NCBI GenBank assembly: GCA_036984305.1
Contig: BQWY01000001.1
Span: 2,067,501-2,131,500 of the forward strand
Origin: Nitrospira sp.
GTDB taxonomy: Bacteria > Nitrospirota > Nitrospiria > Nitrospirales > Nitrospiraceae
Direction of reading: 5' to 3'
Length of the DNA: 64,000 nucleotides
Part shown: positions 1-9,530 of the stretch, in pieces
Numbering within the stretch: position 1 is the first letter of the stretch
Layout of the letters: each line of letters begins with the position of its first letter
Notes under the pieces: model-generated
Databases searched by the model: none
Seen by the model: only the letters and a program-made list of their open reading frames with translations
What the model was told of the DNA's origin: nothing
Position numbers and translations under genes: made by a program

Positions 1-1
1 T

Positions 2-2788
2 CCCGAGGTGGCCTTGCGCGGTCTGGACGAAGGATATTTTGATGAGGACGATTCCGTCTGGCTGCGTGCGTTGTTTTCTCTCCACGCTGCGATCGATACG
101 ATATGTCGTACGCTCGCAGTCGGCACACCAGACGACCTGGCCAACGCAGTGCGTAGTCTCGTGCCGGAGTCCAACTTCTTAGGATCGCTCCAGCAGGTTT
201 TATACTATGGCTTTTACGATCTCACGCAGGTGCAACTCTCCCTGTTCGAAGCCGTCGTGAAGCGCACCCCCACGACTCTCTTTTTTCCCTCGGAAGGCGG
301 GACGACCGGTACGTTCGCACGCCGATTTTTTGAGCGATACATCGTGCCCCTAGCAAGCGGCCCCAACGCGATCGCAAACTGTTCGCCGAAACATGAGGAA
401 CGAGACGCGCGGCTATTTTGTCCCCTCCTGACGGTACATTCCGTAATTGGAGCCGAAGAGGAACTGTCGTCTGTCTGCCGGCAAATTCTCGATCTCGTGG
501 AGACACACGGCTACCAGTTCGACGAGATTGGAATGGTTGGACGCACCTTGGAACCGTATCAGCCGTATCTGGCTTCCATTTTCGATCGGTACCGTGTGCC
601 CTTCACCTCGACTAGTGGTCGGCCGTTGATACACGAGCCGCTCGCCAAGCTTGTGCTGCAGTTGGCTACAGTACCCTTGCATGACGGATATCGTGGCACG
701 GTACTGGATGCGATTACTTCGCCTCTCTACCGATCAGAAAGGCATGCACGTGCGCCGGAGCACGTGCGGCCAGACCTCTGGAAGGTCATCGCCCAGGCAT
801 TGTCCATTGCGCACGGTCGCGACGAGTGGGCACGCCTTGAGCGGGGTGCTCCGCAGGCGTGGTCCATCGGCGGCAGAAGAGACGAGGACGCCACCGAACC
901 TACTCTGAAAGTTTCCACCGGTGTGACAAGGATGTTGTGGGAAACCGTCTCGGAATTGCTTGATGAATGCGATGAAATTCCGACCGATGGTACCCCGGGC
1001 GAGCTGGTGTCCGCGTTGCTTCGTGTCGTGGCTCGCCATGTCACTGCTGAGAATCCTGAGAAAGAAAAGGGCGATGCTTCGCACCGGACTGACGCGGCGG
1101 TGTGGGAATCGCTCGACGCAGTCCTTGCCTCCGTGAGCGATTTAGACCGAATTGGTGAGCGCTTCACCTGGACTGAATTCACAGAGGTACTTACACATGC
1201 GATGGAACGGGCCACGATGCCGTTCGCATCGACTTTTCAGAGCGGCGTGGCCGTCCTCGATGCCATGGAAGCGCGCGGGCGCTCGTTCCGAGCCCTGTTC
1301 GTCGTGGGGATGAACGAACAAGTGTTTCCGCGGTACGTTCGGGAGGATCCATTCTTGCGGGACCGGCATCGCCGGGTCCTGGCCGACACGCTAGGTTTTA
1401 AAGTCGACGAGAAGCTATCTGCGTACGACGAAGAGGCCCTTTTATTCACACTGTTGTGCCGCTCGGCGAAGAACCATCTCGTCCTCTCCGTCCAGCGGGC
1501 GGACGGACAGGGGCGTCCGCTCGTTGAGTCGCCTTACGTCAGTGACGTGGAGAGGATTCTCGAAACTGGAGCTCCACCGCGAATCGTCGTGCCCCGGACA
1601 TTGGGCGACCGAGTCTCCGCGTGTCCGGAGCAGTGGAAGGTGTTCGCGCGCGAAGACCTGGCCGTCTGGCTCGTCTTACGCGGCCAGGATCCTAGCTTCT
1701 TGCTCGATGCGGTTGGACGGGACAGCGAGCTGTACCGAAAAGGGGTCGAGGCCCTCGCCCAGATCGAGTCCTCGGTATTACATGTGTCTGACTTCGACGG
1801 TATGACCGGGCCACTTCAATCGGTGGAGCAGCGGGTTGAAGCGGTCGGGCTATCTCCGACGGCGCTTGAGCGCTACGGCCGCTGTCCCTTTCAATACTAC
1901 TGTGCGGACGTACTCGATCTTAAACCGATCCTCTCCGCACCGTCTCACGATCTGGATCCGCGCATGCTGGGAACGCTCTGTCACACCGCCCTGCGCGAGA
2001 CCTATGCGGAGTTGATGGCACTCGGGTGGCCACAGACCCAGGTGTCGGACGGACACATCGCTGAAATCGTGCAGACGTCCGTGGCTCGTGCGACGATAGC
2101 GTGTGAAAACCAGGGTACTTTCGGACCGTATCTCCTCTGGCAACTGGCTCAGGAGCAGGTTTGTTTTTTATGTGCGCAGGTGATCGAACTCGATCACGCC
2201 GACTACCTGGAACAGGGCTTCTTGCCAGTCGGACTGGAGATGGCCGCAACGGGTTACCTGACACTCGAACAGGGGGACGGGAAGCAAACGATTAAAATCC
2301 ACGGTCGCGCGGATCGCCTCGATCAACATCGCGAACGCGGAAGTATTCGAGTCGTCGATTACAAATTCACGCTCGGGTCGTCCATGAGTGCCGATGATCG
2401 GAAGCTTGATCAAGCGGCTCTGCGGGGCGTTCGCTTGCAGCCACCGATTTATTCGCGTCTTCACTTCGAAGGATTTCCGCCCCCCACCGAAATGCAGTTG
2501 TTGTTCCTTGCCCCGCGTTGGACTCCCCCAATCGTTCGGAGTCAGTTCGACGCCGCAACCTGGTCTGGTGTAACGGGCGATCGGCTCGGGCGTACGCTTC
2601 GTGTCTTGGTCGACGGGCTCAGACAGGGTCGGTTTTTTATGTTGCCGGACGCCTACTGCGACACGTGTGACTATCGCGCCGCCTGCCGACGCGGGCACTC
2701 GGCCAGTTGGTGGCGGGTCATGCGGAGTCCGGAAGCGTCCATTCTCAAGGAGCTTCGTCGATACGGTATGGACGATGAACAATCCTGA
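2..2788 (+). CDS. AddB-like helicase/exonuclease subunit, 5' truncated by window edge
   Basis: Predicted partner subunit of an AddAB-type double-strand-break repair nuclease (cytoplasmic; end resection before RecA loading). The frame is open to the first bases of the window and family members exceed 1,000 residues, so the GTG at 8 is probably internal and the N-terminal nucleotide-binding part lies outside. Visible at the C-terminus is a PD-(D/E)XK nuclease: the segment GRADRLD followed by VVDYK gives the metal-binding Asp and the D-x-K pair. A Cys in RCPFQYYC together with a late CDTCDYRAAC (C-x2-C-x5-C) matches the four-cysteine iron-sulfur site of AddB-type nucleases. It overlaps the addA-like gene by 14 bases, indicating an operon and coupled translation. 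An AddB or generic PD-(D/E)XK nuclease name is safe; the exact complex type (AddAB versus a divergent relative) is inferred. Confidence 0.85.
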   Translation, partial: PEVALRGLDEGYFDEDDSVWLRALFSLHAAIDTICRTLAVGTPDDLANAVRSLVPESNFLGSLQQVLYYGFYDLTQVQLSLFEAVVKRTPTTLFFPSEGGTTGTFARRFFERYIVPLASGPNAIANCSPKHEERDARLFCPLLTVHSVIGAEEELSSVCRQILDLVETHGYQFDEIGMVGRTLEPYQPYLASIFDRYRVPFTSTSGRPLIHEPLAKLVLQLATVPLHDGYRGTVLDAITSPLYRSERHARAPEHVRPDLWKVIAQALSIAHGRDEWARLERGAPQAWSIGGRRDEDATEPTLKVSTGVTRMLWETVSELLDECDEIPTDGTPGELVSALLRVVARHVTAENPEKEKGDASHRTDAAVWESLDAVLASVSDLDRIGERFTWTEFTEVLTHAMERATMPFASTFQSGVAVLDAMEARGRSFRALFVVGMNEQVFPRYVREDPFLRDRHRRVLADTLGFKVDEKLSAYDEEALLFTLLCRSAKNHLVLSVQRADGQGRPLVESPYVSDVERILETGAPPRIVVPRTLGDRVSACPEQWKVFAREDLAVWLVLRGQDPSFLLDAVGRDSELYRKGVEALAQIESSVLHVSDFDGMTGPLQSVEQRVEAVGLSPTALERYGRCPFQYYCADVLDLKPILSAPSHDLDPRMLGTLCHTALRETYAELMALGWPQTQVSDGHIAEIVQTSVARATIACENQGTFGPYLLWQLAQEQVCFLCAQVIELDHADYLEQGFLPVGLEMAATGYLTLEQGDGKQTIKIHGRADRLDQHRERGSIRVVDYKFTLGSSMSADDRKLDQAALRGVRLQPPIYSRLHFEGFPPPTEMQLLFLAPRWTPPIVRSQFDAATWSGVTGDRLGRTLRVLVDGLRQGRFFMLPDAYCDTCDYRAACRRGHSASWWRVMRSPEASILKELRRYGMDDEQS

Positions 2789-5700
2789 GCCGGTATCCGA
2801 CCGGACACAGCGACTTGTGGCCGAGACGACCTTTGACAAGAACGTGGTCGTGGTAGCCGGAGCCGGGACGGGGAAGACCACTCTGCTTGTCAATCGTCTC
2901 GTACATCTGCTGGTCAAGGAGCCGGATCCGGTCCCTGTTACCCATCTGGTCGCGCTCACGTTTACGAACAAGGCCGCGGCGGAAATGAAAGCACGCCTCC
3001 GTGACAGGCTTCGCACTATGATCGATCTGGCTAGAAACAAAGAAGGGCATGTGGAGGGAGGAGCGGTCACGGCGGCGGAGCTGTGTTCCCGCTACAATCT
3101 CACGGAGGCGACGCTGGCAGCCCGCGGTCACGCTGCGCTGCACGACCTCGAAAAGGCTCAGATCGGGACACTCCACAGCTTTGCGGCCCATCTGTTGCGC
3201 CTCCATCCGCTTGAGTCGGGACTCGACTCAACCTTTCAGGAAGATGATGGCTCGCGATTCGATGAGGTCTTTTCTCAGGCTTGGGATCTTTGGATGGCTC
3301 GCGAACTCAGCCGTGACGGATTCAATCACGATACCTGGCGGACGCTCCTCGGACATGCCTCCCTCGAAGACATCCGTTCCTTCGCACTGTCTCTCTGCAA
3401 CGAATTAATGGATCTCGACGCCCTACGTCGGCAACTGGACTCGGAAGGAGCGCCCATGATCTCAGGCCCCGATCGGCTGGCTGGGCCACTGCTTCAACGA
3501 TTGATCGATCTGCATGATCGGGGGCGCACACTCCTTGCGTCCCATGCCCGTGCGAAGCCGCGAAAGATCGAGCGGTTGCTCGACGTTGCCGTCGGGCTAC
3601 TGGCCTCGGTACTCGAACGAGGAACGGACGGCGTCGACGCACTGGATGAGGATGCCCGTAATTTGCTGAAGAATGGCCACGCATGGAAGGTTGCAGGGTG
3701 GGATGATTCGGAGTTCGAATCGGCCAAAATCACGATCTCATTCGCAAAGTCTATTCAATGCGTTGACTCACATTATTTCAACCTATTATTGAGACTCCTT
3801 TTACCCCTGGTCACTGAAGTCCGGGCGACATTCGCGGCTCGCGGATTGGTCTCGTTCGATGGACTGCTGGCGCGGGCTCGATCTCTGCTATGGGATCATC
3901 CCACGGTTCGTGAGCGTCTGAAGCGAGAATACCGGGCCGTTCTCGTCGACGAGTTTCAGGATACCGACCCGCTACAGTACGAAATTATCCTCGCCTTATC
4001 CGAACGCATGGGGAGCCATGCCACTCATTGGCGCGAGACAGTGCAGGAACCCGGCAAGCTCTGTATCGTCGGCGATCCCAAACAGTCGATCTATGCGTTT
4101 CGACGCGCCGATATCGAGGCGTTCGACCGGGTCGTCGAGAAAATCCAGCACGAGGGGGGCCTCACGGTAACCCTGACGAGCAATTTTCGTAGCGGCCGCA
4201 ACGTGCTTGTACCCGTGAACGCCATATTCGATCAGGTGTTTATCCCCAAAACGCACGTTCAACCACCTAACGTTCGGCTTGAAGCGCGATCAACCCGGTC
4301 CCCTGCATCGTGCGTATCCGGAGTCGGAATTCGGCTCGTTCGCGGCAATACGGATGAAGAGTTCGATACGGATGCGGGAACACGAGCGGAGGCGGAGAAC
4401 CTTGCCCAGTGGCTGAAAGAGTCTTTGTTACTGTGCCCTGGGATACAAGCAGGTCACGTGGCTATATTGTTTCGCAAGCTGACGCAGGCGGACGTGTACC
4501 TCGATGCGCTCCGGCGACGTGGGATCGCCTATGTCATCGACGGAGAGAAGCATTTCTATCGTCGACAGGAGGTGATCGACCTCGTCAATGTCCTGCGGGT
4601 GCTGGACAACCCGCACGACCACCTCGCACTCGCCGGTGTGCTGCGGTCGCCAGTAGGTGCCTTGTCCGATCGAGACCTCTACGACCTATTTCGGACCCGC
4701 CTGCTCGATTACCGGTATCCCGAGCGTCTGGTCGGATGGAAACATCATCGCTCCACGCATGTTGAGCGGCTCTATCGGCGATTGTCGTCCTTGCGGGACG
4801 AGGTGCCGACTCGACCGCTTGGCATTCTCATGGAGCACATCTTTGCGACGCTGCCGCTGCTCGAGTTGGCGGCGGCGTCCTTGCACGGTGAACAGGCCGT
4901 TCTCAATCTGTTGAAAATACGGCAGATTGCCCTGACCCTCGCCGAGCGCCCGTTTATGACGTTCAGCCGCTTTGTCGAATTGATGGTGTCTCGCTTGGAT
5001 CGCCAACCGGACGAAGCAGAAAGTGTTTTGGCCGAGGAAACGCCCGAAGCCGTTCGGGTGATGACTGTACACAAAGCGAAGGGTCTCGAATTTCCAATCG
5101 TGATTCTACCGGGGGCGCACCAGGGGGCCGGGCGTAGCTCCCAAAGACCGATGGTCATGTTCGATTGGTCCAGCGGTTCGTACGGCGTTTCGCTTGGACG
5201 TCGCAGCACGCTCGGCGGAGTACTGCTTCAGGAGAGACTTGCCGAGCGCGAAGTCGCCGAACGTCGCCGTGTGTTGTATGTGGGCATGACACGCGCGAAG
5301 GACCTTCTCGTCTTCACAGGTGCGCTGACGGAGAGAACACCGGGCGATAGCGTGATTGGGCTGCTGGAGACGATCAGCGGGCACTCGATTGGATCGAATG
5401 TCGATCAGATCCTGGTGGGAGACAGTCGTCTCGAATGTACGGTACAAGCCGCCCCGAGTCACAAACAGCCGCGCCGCATCTCCGAACCGGAGCCCGGCGA
5501 GTCCGAATTAGACATGGAAGTTCTGGCGCGTCGCTGGCACAGACGTACCGAGACCTGGCATCACGCGTGTGCTACCCCGTGGCGCCTTACTCCCACCGAC
5601 GTTCTGGCCGCGCAGGCACCATTCCTGCGCGTAAGACGACAGGCTTCTTGGCAGCGGTCATCGGATTCATCGCTCTCCAGATTAGTCGGCATCTGCGTTC

Positions 5701-6173
5701 ACCGTGTACTGCAACATTGGGATTATGGCGCTGGAGTCGCCGCCGTACCCGCGGCCATCAGGGCCGCGATCGAGTCACTGCCAAGCCTGGATCGTGACAC
5801 GCACGGGTCGCAATTGGTCGAGCCAGTGACCGACCTCGTGTCCAGGTTCATGGCCTCCCCGTCATATGCCAGGATTCGCCAGGCCGAAATCCTCGGGCGC
5901 GAAATTCCATTCTTGATGTCGTGGGAAGACGATCGAATCATGGAAGGAGTCATCGACCTCGTGTATCGGCACAATGGACGGCTGTGGGTGGCGGATTACA
6001 AGACGGATCGCGTCGTTGCGGGAGAAGTGTTGCAGCATGCCGAACGCTACCGGCCGCAAGGGGAGATTTACCGACGGGCGGTCGAGCGAGCGTGCGGACG
6101 GAGCCCGGTCTGGTTAGAGTTCATCTTCTTACAAGCCGGCCGGTCGCTGGAGTATGGGCCAGGTTCCCCGTGA
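2775..6173 (+). CDS. addA: AddA-like UvrD/Rep-family helicase-nuclease
   Basis: Superfamily 1 helicase with a C-terminal nuclease, acting with the upstream AddB-like subunit in DNA end processing. Walker A is AGAGTGKTT (about residues 28-36). Walker B and the DEXQ-type motif are VDEFQDTDP, GDPKQSIYAFRRAD is motif III-like, and MTVHKAKGLEFPIVILP and RRVLYVGMTRAKD are motifs V and VI. Near the C-terminus, EGVIDLVYRHNGRLWVADYK supplies the D and D-x-K residues of a RecB-type nuclease. The ATG at 2775 is chosen because homology begins there and it overlaps the upstream stop by 14 bases; a 58-residue in-frame extension to 2601 lies inside the upstream gene and looks like shadow sequence. At 1,132 residues the length is normal for AddA. 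It ends 33 bases from the convergent lgt gene. Confidence 0.9.
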   Translation: MNNPEPVSDRTQRLVAETTFDKNVVVVAGAGTGKTTLLVNRLVHLLVKEPDPVPVTHLVALTFTNKAAAEMKARLRDRLRTMIDLARNKEGHVEGGAVTAAELCSRYNLTEATLAARGHAALHDLEKAQIGTLHSFAAHLLRLHPLESGLDSTFQEDDGSRFDEVFSQAWDLWMARELSRDGFNHDTWRTLLGHASLEDIRSFALSLCNELMDLDALRRQLDSEGAPMISGPDRLAGPLLQRLIDLHDRGRTLLASHARAKPRKIERLLDVAVGLLASVLERGTDGVDALDEDARNLLKNGHAWKVAGWDDSEFESAKITISFAKSIQCVDSHYFNLLLRLLLPLVTEVRATFAARGLVSFDGLLARARSLLWDHPTVRERLKREYRAVLVDEFQDTDPLQYEIILALSERMGSHATHWRETVQEPGKLCIVGDPKQSIYAFRRADIEAFDRVVEKIQHEGGLTVTLTSNFRSGRNVLVPVNAIFDQVFIPKTHVQPPNVRLEARSTRSPASCVSGVGIRLVRGNTDEEFDTDAGTRAEAENLAQWLKESLLLCPGIQAGHVAILFRKLTQADVYLDALRRRGIAYVIDGEKHFYRRQEVIDLVNVLRVLDNPHDHLALAGVLRSPVGALSDRDLYDLFRTRLLDYRYPERLVGWKHHRSTHVERLYRRLSSLRDEVPTRPLGILMEHIFATLPLLELAAASLHGEQAVLNLLKIRQIALTLAERPFMTFSRFVELMVSRLDRQPDEAESVLAEETPEAVRVMTVHKAKGLEFPIVILPGAHQGAGRSSQRPMVMFDWSSGSYGVSLGRRSTLGGVLLQERLAEREVAERRRVLYVGMTRAKDLLVFTGALTERTPGDSVIGLLETISGHSIGSNVDQILVGDSRLECTVQAAPSHKQPRRISEPEPGESELDMEVLARRWHRRTETWHHACATPWRLTPTDVLAAQAPFLRVRRQASWQRSSDSSLSRLVGICVHRVLQHWDYGAGVAAVPAAIRAAIESLPSLDRDTHGSQLVEPVTDLVSRFMASPSYARIRQAEILGREIPFLMSWEDDRIMEGVIDLVYRHNGRLWVADYKTDRVVAGEVLQHAERYRPQGEIYRRAVERACGRSPVWLEFIFLQAGRSLEYGPGSP

Positions 6174-6206
6174 CGAGCGGAGCAGCGCTCGGTCGGACAT
6201 CCTCGT

Positions 6207-7046
6207 TCAACGGGGCGTTCGAGGTCTATGGGAGCGCAGTGGAGACACGATGGCGTCTCGGCGTCGGTACCCAACTATGAGCATGATCGCTCCGATGAGA
6301 ATCATTGGAGCGCTCAGTAACTGCCCCATGGAGATCCCACCCAAAAAGACTCCCATCTGGGCGTCCGGCTCACGGAAAAATTCGACGATGACACGACAGA
6401 TCCCATACCCTGCAAGAAAACTCCACAGAATGGTTCCCGGCGGCGTTGGTCGCCGATTGATCGTCCAAAGAACCGTAAACAGGACCAACCCCTCCAGCAT
6501 GGCCTCATAGAGCTGTGACGGATGGCGGCAAACCGGTCCGCCCGATGGAAACACCATACACCACGGGACGTCGCTTGGACGTCCGAACAACTCCCCATTG
6601 ATGAAATTTCCCAGCCGGCCGAATCCCAGGCCAACAGGTGTGACGGCCGCGGCAAGATCAGCGACCGTGTACACAGATACCCCGACGCGGCGAGCAAACA
6701 CGACCAACGCGACGATCACTCCCAATAAGCCGCCATGGAAAGACATGCCGCCTTCCCACACGGCCACGATCTTGACCGGATGTTCGAGGTAGTAGGAGAG
6801 ATTGTAGAACAGCACGTAACCGAGCCGACCACCAAGGAAGACACCGAGGGCGGCAAACACGACCATGTCGTAGACTTGCTCCTGAGTCAGGCCCAACTGA
6901 TGTCGTTCAACCCTCCGTTTAATGAGGACATATGCCACCGTGAGTCCGATGAGGTACATCAGCCCATACCACCGGAGTGCCAGGGGACCGATCTGGACGA
7001 TAACCGGGCTGATATCGGGATATGGCAACGCGTGTTGGTGTGTCAT
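6207..7046 (-). CDS. lgt: Prolipoprotein diacylglyceryl transferase Lgt
   Basis: Inner-membrane enzyme that transfers diacylglycerol from phosphatidylglycerol to the lipobox cysteine of prolipoproteins, the first step of lipoprotein maturation. At 279 residues it has the usual family length. It shows the multi-span pattern, the early MSFHGGLLG motif, the Lgt signature around GFGRLGNFINGELFGR (with the conserved Arg and Asn) and RHPSQLYEA near the end. It is transcribed towards the addA-like gene. It is relevant here because the window encodes several predicted lipoproteins (the QseG-like protein and the phosphate-island proteins). Start ATG at 7046. Confidence 0.96.
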   Translation of the reverse strand: MTHQHALPYPDISPVIVQIGPLALRWYGLMYLIGLTVAYVLIKRRVERHQLGLTQEQVYDMVVFAALGVFLGGRLGYVLFYNLSYYLEHPVKIVAVWEGGMSFHGGLLGVIVALVVFARRVGVSVYTVADLAAAVTPVGLGFGRLGNFINGELFGRPSDVPWCMVFPSGGPVCRHPSQLYEAMLEGLVLFTVLWTINRRPTPPGTILWSFLAGYGICRVIVEFFREPDAQMGVFLGGISMGQLLSAPMILIGAIMLIVGYRRRDAIVSPLRSHRPRTPR

Positions 7047-7324
7047 GGCCGGACGGAAGTGACGGGATCATAGAGAACCCCCGATCTCATTGCAAGGCAC
7101 TGTCAACAGAGACGGCGGCTCCACTGGATGAAGTGTTATTCCTCAATCGCCCACTGTTCATATTGGCGTCAAAGCCTGATCTGGAGCCGATTGTCAGGCT
7201 GTTGCTTATTTGCGCGTTGTTGAATCACACAGGTGTTGTGAAAATGCAACCGAGCACGTGGCCACACCAAACTGTCTCAAGCGTAATCGCGCAACTTATC
7301 ATACCTGGAGATGGCGGAGAGTCG

Positions 7325-7340
7325 TGGCACAGTTGATGCT
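7325..7340 (+). promoter_or_regulatory. Candidate sigma-54 (-24/-12) promoter before the YtxH-like gene
   Basis: TGGCAC at 7325-7330 is followed by TGC at 7337-7339, with the GG and GC elements separated by exactly ten bases. It matches the consensus YTGGCACGRNNNTTGCW except at three positions. It lies about 80 bases before the YtxH-like start. The rest of the 371-base gap (7047-7417) between the divergent lgt and this gene shows nothing else I can name. A sigma-54 response regulator is encoded at 23565-24989, so the required activator class exists in the genome. Confidence 0.5.
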
Positions 7341-7417
7341 GAACTACAGTACGGGTTCATCCCGGCGCCGGACAACAGACAGCACGGTTCACCCTTTGTA
7401 ACAAGGAGGGCTGCATC

Positions 7418-7669
7418 ATGTCAGGCAAAGTTCAGGAAATTGCGACATTGGCCGCGTGGGTTGCAGGAGGGACATTGGTTGGGTTAGGGGTTGGAATGTT
7501 GTATGCGCCGCGCACCGGATCGGACACGCGCCGCGCGATCGTCCGCCACGCGAAGCGCGCGCAGATCGAAGCGATTCGTGTCGGAAGAGCGGTGCAGTCG
7601 GGTGTAGCGGAAATGAAAAAGTCCATTGTCGCGAAGCACGACGGGCAGCCCATCGGGGCGGCAGCCTGA
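7418..7669 (+). CDS. YtxH-like small membrane-associated protein
   Basis: An 83-residue protein with one N-terminal glycine-rich hydrophobic segment (about residues 12-30, AAWVAGGTLVGLGVGMLYAP), directly followed by the RTGSDTRR stretch typical of YtxH-domain proteins, then a basic helical tail. YtxH proteins are general-stress-associated small membrane proteins of unknown biochemical role. Translation signals are good: AAGGAGG lies about ten bases before the ATG. A strong intrinsic terminator follows at 7743, and a sigma-54-like promoter precedes it, so it is probably a monocistronic stress gene. The family call rests on the motif order. Confidence 0.75.
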   Translation: MSGKVQEIATLAAWVAGGTLVGLGVGMLYAPRTGSDTRRAIVRHAKRAQIEAIRVGRAVQSGVAEMKKSIVAKHDGQPIGAAA

Positions 7670-7742
7670 GTCCTTCGAACTTCACCACGTGGGCGGACGT
7701 GCCGCCAGGCACAACCGTCGCGCGCTGACAGTGCCCGCCATC

Positions 7743-7790
7743 AACGGGCCTGCTCTCACCATGCGAGCAGGCCCGTTCGTTTCTTTCCTG
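7743..7790 (+). terminator. Rho-independent terminator after the YtxH-like gene
   Basis: A 13-base perfect stem (AACGGGCCTGCTC at 7743-7755 and its complement at 7765-7777) with a 9-base loop is followed by a T-rich stretch. It separates the YtxH-like gene from tRNA-Leu. Confidence 0.85.
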
Positions 7791-7843
7791 TTCTTGATTC
7801 ATTTTAGGGGCAATGCTAGAGTTCGTTCACGGCGAAATTCACC

Positions 7844-7932
7844 GCCGGAGTGGCGGAATTGGCAGACGCAAGGGACTTAAAATCCCTCGCCCCGAAAGGG
7901 GCGTACCGGTTCGATTCCGGTCTCCGGCACCA
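7844..7932 (+). tRNA. tRNA-Leu (anticodon TAA)
   Basis: Acceptor stem GCCGGAG (7844-7850) pairs with CTCCGGC (7922-7928), then discriminator A and an encoded CCA end (7930-7932). The anticodon stem AGGGA/TCCCT carries the loop CTTAAAA, placing TAA at 7878-7880. The long variable arm (GCCCCGAAAGGGGC) is the class II arm expected of tRNA-Leu, and GGTTCGATTCC is the T-arm. Confidence 0.98.
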
Positions 7933-7964
7933 CCGGGACTGCACCAGAATCGGGAGAGGAGTGT

Positions 7965-8330
7965 ATGGCTTCCATCCTACTTATTGACGACGATCCGGGC
8001 GTACGCAAGGCGCTACGGCTCAATCTCGAAGCCGCAGGCTACAAGGTGACGGAAGCGGCAAGCGGTCGAGAAGCCCTGGACCTCTATCGGGCGGCTGCGT
8101 CCGATGTGGTGGTAACAGATATTCTTATGCCGGATACAGATGGATTGGAAGCGACGCTCGTACTCGTCCGAGAATACCCAGATGCCAAGATCATCGCCAT
8201 GACCGGTGCCAGCGGAAAGACTAACTTTCTCGACGTTGCCAAACTGTTTGGCGCGCAAAAAGTTTTGCAAAAGCCCTTCCCGATCGGCGATCTCTTGAGT
8301 GCGATTCAGGACGTGCTGAAGGCTGCGTAA
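7965..8330 (+). CDS. Receiver-only (CheY-like) response regulator
   Basis: A single receiver domain of 121 residues with no output domain. Acidic pocket residues are in LLIDDDPG (residues 5-11), the phosphoacceptor Asp is in VVTDILMP (about residue 53), the switch Thr is in IAMTGAS, and the conserved Lys is in LQKPF. Such proteins relay phosphate or bind a target by protein-protein contact. No histidine kinase is adjacent, so its partner is unknown. An AGGAG ribosome-binding site lies about seven bases before the ATG. The gene starts 32 bases after tRNA-Leu and converges with the membrane protein at 8415-8969. Confidence 0.92.
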   Translation: MASILLIDDDPGVRKALRLNLEAAGYKVTEAASGREALDLYRAAASDVVVTDILMPDTDGLEATLVLVREYPDAKIIAMTGASGKTNFLDVAKLFGAQKVLQKPFPIGDLLSAIQDVLKAA

Positions 8331-8414
8331 CGATGGCCGCTCGGTAGGGGAGCGTTCAGAATCTTGCCCATATACCTTCTATGAGGACGGCTGACTCGCT
8401 CGGGAGGAAGTTGC

Positions 8415-8969
8415 CTACCAGCGTCCCAGCCATTGTCTTGCCCCAGCCAGATAGGACAATGCGGCGACGACCACGAGAAAAATAAGCGGGACCACATATC
8501 CGACGACGGTGGTTGGGGAAAGAAAGCGGATAAGGTAGAGACCGGCCGCTGCCACACTCGTTACCAATAGAGTCGTACGCTTGGGGCAGAATCGGCGCTG
8601 AAATCCCTCATAAGCGCGAATGATCCACACAATGATCCACCCGATCGCACCGATACCCATCGCTCCCAAAAGGCTGAGCGACGCCCATGCAATTCCTTCT
8701 TGAATACCACTGAGATCTAGTCGATCGGTTCCGACTTCCCACTGGACACGCCACCACTCACCCACGATCAACAACACCCAGACGGCGAGAAGCCCGGCCA
8801 AGAAATATCCGCGTGACATCTCGGGCATTTCATAGACCGCCCCCGGCGTGGTCGATAGAGGACGGGCCCCGCGCTGCCGGGTCAGGAGGACCGTCAGATC
8901 GTACCCACAGGAACAGAGCACGGCCTGATCAGGATTACTCAGCAGACATCGGGGACATTCGAGGGCCAT
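8415..8969 (-). CDS. Membrane protein with N-terminal zinc ribbon, function unknown
   Basis: The N-terminus has CPRC, then CSCGYD about 12 residues on, a rubredoxin-type knuckle pair as found in zinc-ribbon domains. About four hydrophobic segments follow (YFLAGLLAVWVLLIVG, the LLGAMGIGAIGWIIVWI region, SVAAAGLYLIRFL and VVPLIFLVVVAALSYL). The start at 8969 (MALECPRC) is preferred over the ATG four codons upstream, because GGAG lies six to seven bases before it. I do not recognise the family. The zinc ribbon on the cytosolic end suggests a protein-interaction role, but that is inference. Confidence 0.65.
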   Translation of the reverse strand: MALECPRCLLSNPDQAVLCSCGYDLTVLLTRQRGARPLSTTPGAVYEMPEMSRGYFLAGLLAVWVLLIVGEWWRVQWEVGTDRLDLSGIQEGIAWASLSLLGAMGIGAIGWIIVWIIRAYEGFQRRFCPKRTTLLVTSVAAAGLYLIRFLSPTTVVGYVVPLIFLVVVAALSYLAGARQWLGRW

Positions 8970-9027
8970 TGACTTCTCCATTCCTCACTGGCTACACCTC
9001 TCGTCGACGATTCGTCAACAAACCGGC

Positions 9028-9405
9028 ATGATACATTTCGCAATTCCTCTTGGGGCCCTGTTAGGACTGCTCGGTGTGGCGGCGGGGGCGTTCGGTGCCC
9101 ATTCGCTGAAGGTCATACTATCTCCAGAGATGCTCCAAGCGTTCGAAGTGGGTGTTCGCTATCAACTCTATCACGCCTTGGCGCTCGTCGCGGTCGGAGC
9201 GTTGGCCCGCCAGCGGCAAACTGGCGCCTATACGAAGGCCGTGTGCGCATTTCTTATCGGTATCCTATTGTTTTCCGGCAGCCTTTATCTTATGGCGCTG
9301 ACTGGTATTCGCTGGTTTGGAGCAATGACCCCTGCCGGGGGTGTGGCCTTTCTGGCCGGCTGGGCATACTTGGCATGGGGCTCCTGGGTCGACCGCCCTC
9401 GTTAG
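9028..9405 (+). CDS. DUF423 family inner-membrane protein
   Basis: A 125-residue, four-span membrane protein matching the DUF423 (YgdD-like) pattern: the N-terminal GLLGVAAGAFGAHSLK, then YQLYHALALV and a C-terminal MTPAGGVAFLAGWAYLAW. No biochemical role is established for the family. It starts about 60 bases from the divergent zinc-ribbon membrane protein and converges with the secreted unknown at 9531-10778. Confidence 0.88.
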   Translation: MIHFAIPLGALLGLLGVAAGAFGAHSLKVILSPEMLQAFEVGVRYQLYHALALVAVGALARQRQTGAYTKAVCAFLIGILLFSGSLYLMALTGIRWFGAMTPAGGVAFLAGWAYLAWGSWVDRPR

Positions 9406-9530
9406 TGGTCCGGACAGTCCGGCATCGCGGACTTCCTTCTACCCGGCAAATGGAACATGCTCTTGCCTCTTGCCGGGATACTCGACGGCACCGACGACGG
9501 CTGTGCGTTGCGGCGTTCGCGGCTCACCAA

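Noticed and set aside
2601-2774. 58-codon in-frame extension upstream of the addA-like gene
   Set aside because: It lies inside the upstream gene, is Arg/Thr/Gly-rich shadow sequence, and the helicase homology starts at 2775.
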